From the NCBI GenBank assembly GCA_030152265.1, contig JASLHQ010000207.1:1-6998 (forward strand): a DNA stretch of 6,998 nt, in the 5' to 3' direction. This document shows, one piece after another, positions 6,390 through 6,998 of the stretch (position 1 is its first letter; each line of letters opens with the position of its first letter). The notes under the pieces are model-generated. The model was not told the origin of the DNA, did no database searches, and saw only the letters and a list, made by a program, of their open reading frames with translations. The DNA is from Savagea sp. (GTDB lineage: Bacteria; Bacillota; Bacilli; Bacillales_A; Planococcaceae). Position numbers and translations under genes: made by a program.

Positions 6390-6998
6390 TTAATATCCTC
6401 CTCGTTTGATTAACGCATGGTGTTCCATTTTTTCTAACCATTGTTGTTTCGCTTCCACTTCATAATGTAAGCGGAGGGGGTGCCATGTACTCGTCGTTAA
6501 AAAATGCGCATTCAATAAATACAAATCACTTTGTTCATCGAGCGATTGCACATCTTGACGGTAATCCGTCAACCAATAAATCGTACGTTGATGAGGTCCT
6601 TTCGAAACCATATGGCGATAGCGCTGAATGTCTAAATCAATCGTCGCCCATCGCATCCCTCGATACTGTTCATCATCGCTCGCTGGAATATTCACATTCC
6701 ATAAATGACGACTTGCGACGACGTCTTCTAAAAAAAGCGACAACCATTCATACATCCGCTTCGTCGCCCGTTGAAAATCGACCGTTTCAATATCATATTC
6801 ATCATACGAAACGGCCACAGCCGGAATGTCATAACTAATCGCTTCCCTCGCGCCGCTTACCGTTCCTGAATAAAACAGATCACGTCCGACATTCGCTCCA
6901 AGATTCATGCCAGAAAATACGACATCAATCGGCGAATTAATTAACACATCGCAACCTAATTTAATCGCATCTGTCGGTGTTCCGTTAATGCTCCAAGC
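6390..6998 (-). CDS. surE: 5'/3'-nucleotidase SurE family phosphatase, N-terminal part missing
   Basis: SurE proteins are cytoplasmic, metal-dependent acid phosphatases that remove phosphate from nucleoside 5'- or 3'-monophosphates and some other phosphomonoesters. The frame is open from the right edge and gives 202 residues. The GTG at 6947 is internal, because the family motif W-S-I-N-G-T-P-T-D-A-I-K-L-G is encoded upstream of it (6995-6954). Visible hallmarks are SGMNLGANVG with the metal-binding Asn, FYSGTVSGAREA, the IPAVAVSYD strand and WNVNIPA. About 60 N-terminal residues, including the paired metal-binding aspartates, lie outside the window, so intactness of the active site cannot be judged. 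The C-terminal third departs from the usual S-x-T-P-L-x-x-D-x-T ending (here LTTSTWHPLRLHYE), which suggests a divergent branch. It is the most upstream visible gene of the transporter operon, with one base to the next start. Confidence 0.92.
   Translation of the reverse strand, partial: AWSINGTPTDAIKLGCDVLINSPIDVVFSGMNLGANVGRDLFYSGTVSGAREAISYDIPAVAVSYDEYDIETVDFQRATKRMYEWLSLFLEDVVASRHLWNVNIPASDDEQYRGMRWATIDLDIQRYRHMVSKGPHQRTIYWLTDYRQDVQSLDEQSDLYLLNAHFLTTSTWHPLRLHYEVEAKQQWLEKMEHHALIKRGGY
6396..6407 (-). promoter_or_regulatory. Ribosome binding site of the binding-protein gene, embedded in the surE 3' end
   Basis: On the - strand these bases read AAACGAGGAGGA, encode the K-R-G-G residues near the SurE C-terminus, and end 7 bases before the lipoprotein ATG at 6388. 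The surE TAA (6392-6390) lies between the site and that ATG, so ribosomes finishing surE are well placed to restart. This ties expression of the two genes together. Confidence 0.85.

Noticed and set aside
6485..6838. Open frame of 117 codons on the + strand, antisense to surE
   Set aside because: It lies fully inside a clear SurE coding region, has no recognisable domain and no convincing ribosome binding site, and its composition looks like the reverse complement of the real gene.
6945..6947. GTG at 6947 as the surE start
   Set aside because: The conserved NGTPTDAIKLG motif is encoded upstream of it in the same frame, so the codon is an internal valine.

Overview
The window looks like a chromosomal stretch from a low-to-moderate GC member of the Bacillaceae, with an Anoxybacillus/Geobacillus-like flavour. 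The basis is strong AAGGAGG-type ribosome binding sites on every gene whose start is visible, T-tract intrinsic terminators, a YoxD-like reductase very close to the Bacillus subtilis protein as I remember it, and an SLH-anchored surface protein. The genus is an inference. I see no RNA gene, insertion sequence, CRISPR array or phage gene.

Layout. The left edge holds the 3' part of a + strand short-chain dehydrogenase/reductase (yoxD-like), ending at 622. It converges on a - strand gene across a short spacer that holds a symmetrical, probably bidirectional terminator (632-667). The - strand gene (682-2352) encodes a secreted protein with three SLH cell-wall-anchoring repeats, a ComEC-type metallo-beta-lactamase domain, a proline-rich spacer and a ComEA-type helix-hairpin-helix DNA-binding tail. 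A 181-base spacer holds its likely promoter and the terminator of the next unit.

The rest of the window is one - strand operon, read from right to left: surE (its 5' end lies beyond the right edge), a substrate-binding lipoprotein, a fused two-domain permease and an ABC ATPase. The surE stop and the lipoprotein start are separated by one base, and the permease and ATPase genes overlap by four bases. An intrinsic terminator lies between the lipoprotein and permease genes, as expected of an attenuator that yields more binding protein than membrane complex. A second terminator (2473-2504) closes the operon.

How it may work together. The transporter has the architecture usually annotated as ferric iron uptake (FbpABC). 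However, the binding protein seems to lack the tandem tyrosines that hold iron, and the first gene of the operon is a phosphomonoesterase (SurE family). Uptake of an organic phosphate compound followed by dephosphorylation in the cytoplasm is a testable alternative. The most unusual single protein is the SLH-MBL-HhH fusion, which joins the domain types of two competence proteins (ComEC nuclease-like and ComEA) on a wall-anchored, membrane-free chain. Most of the rest is ordinary housekeeping or transport content, and I see nothing that amounts to a wholly new system.
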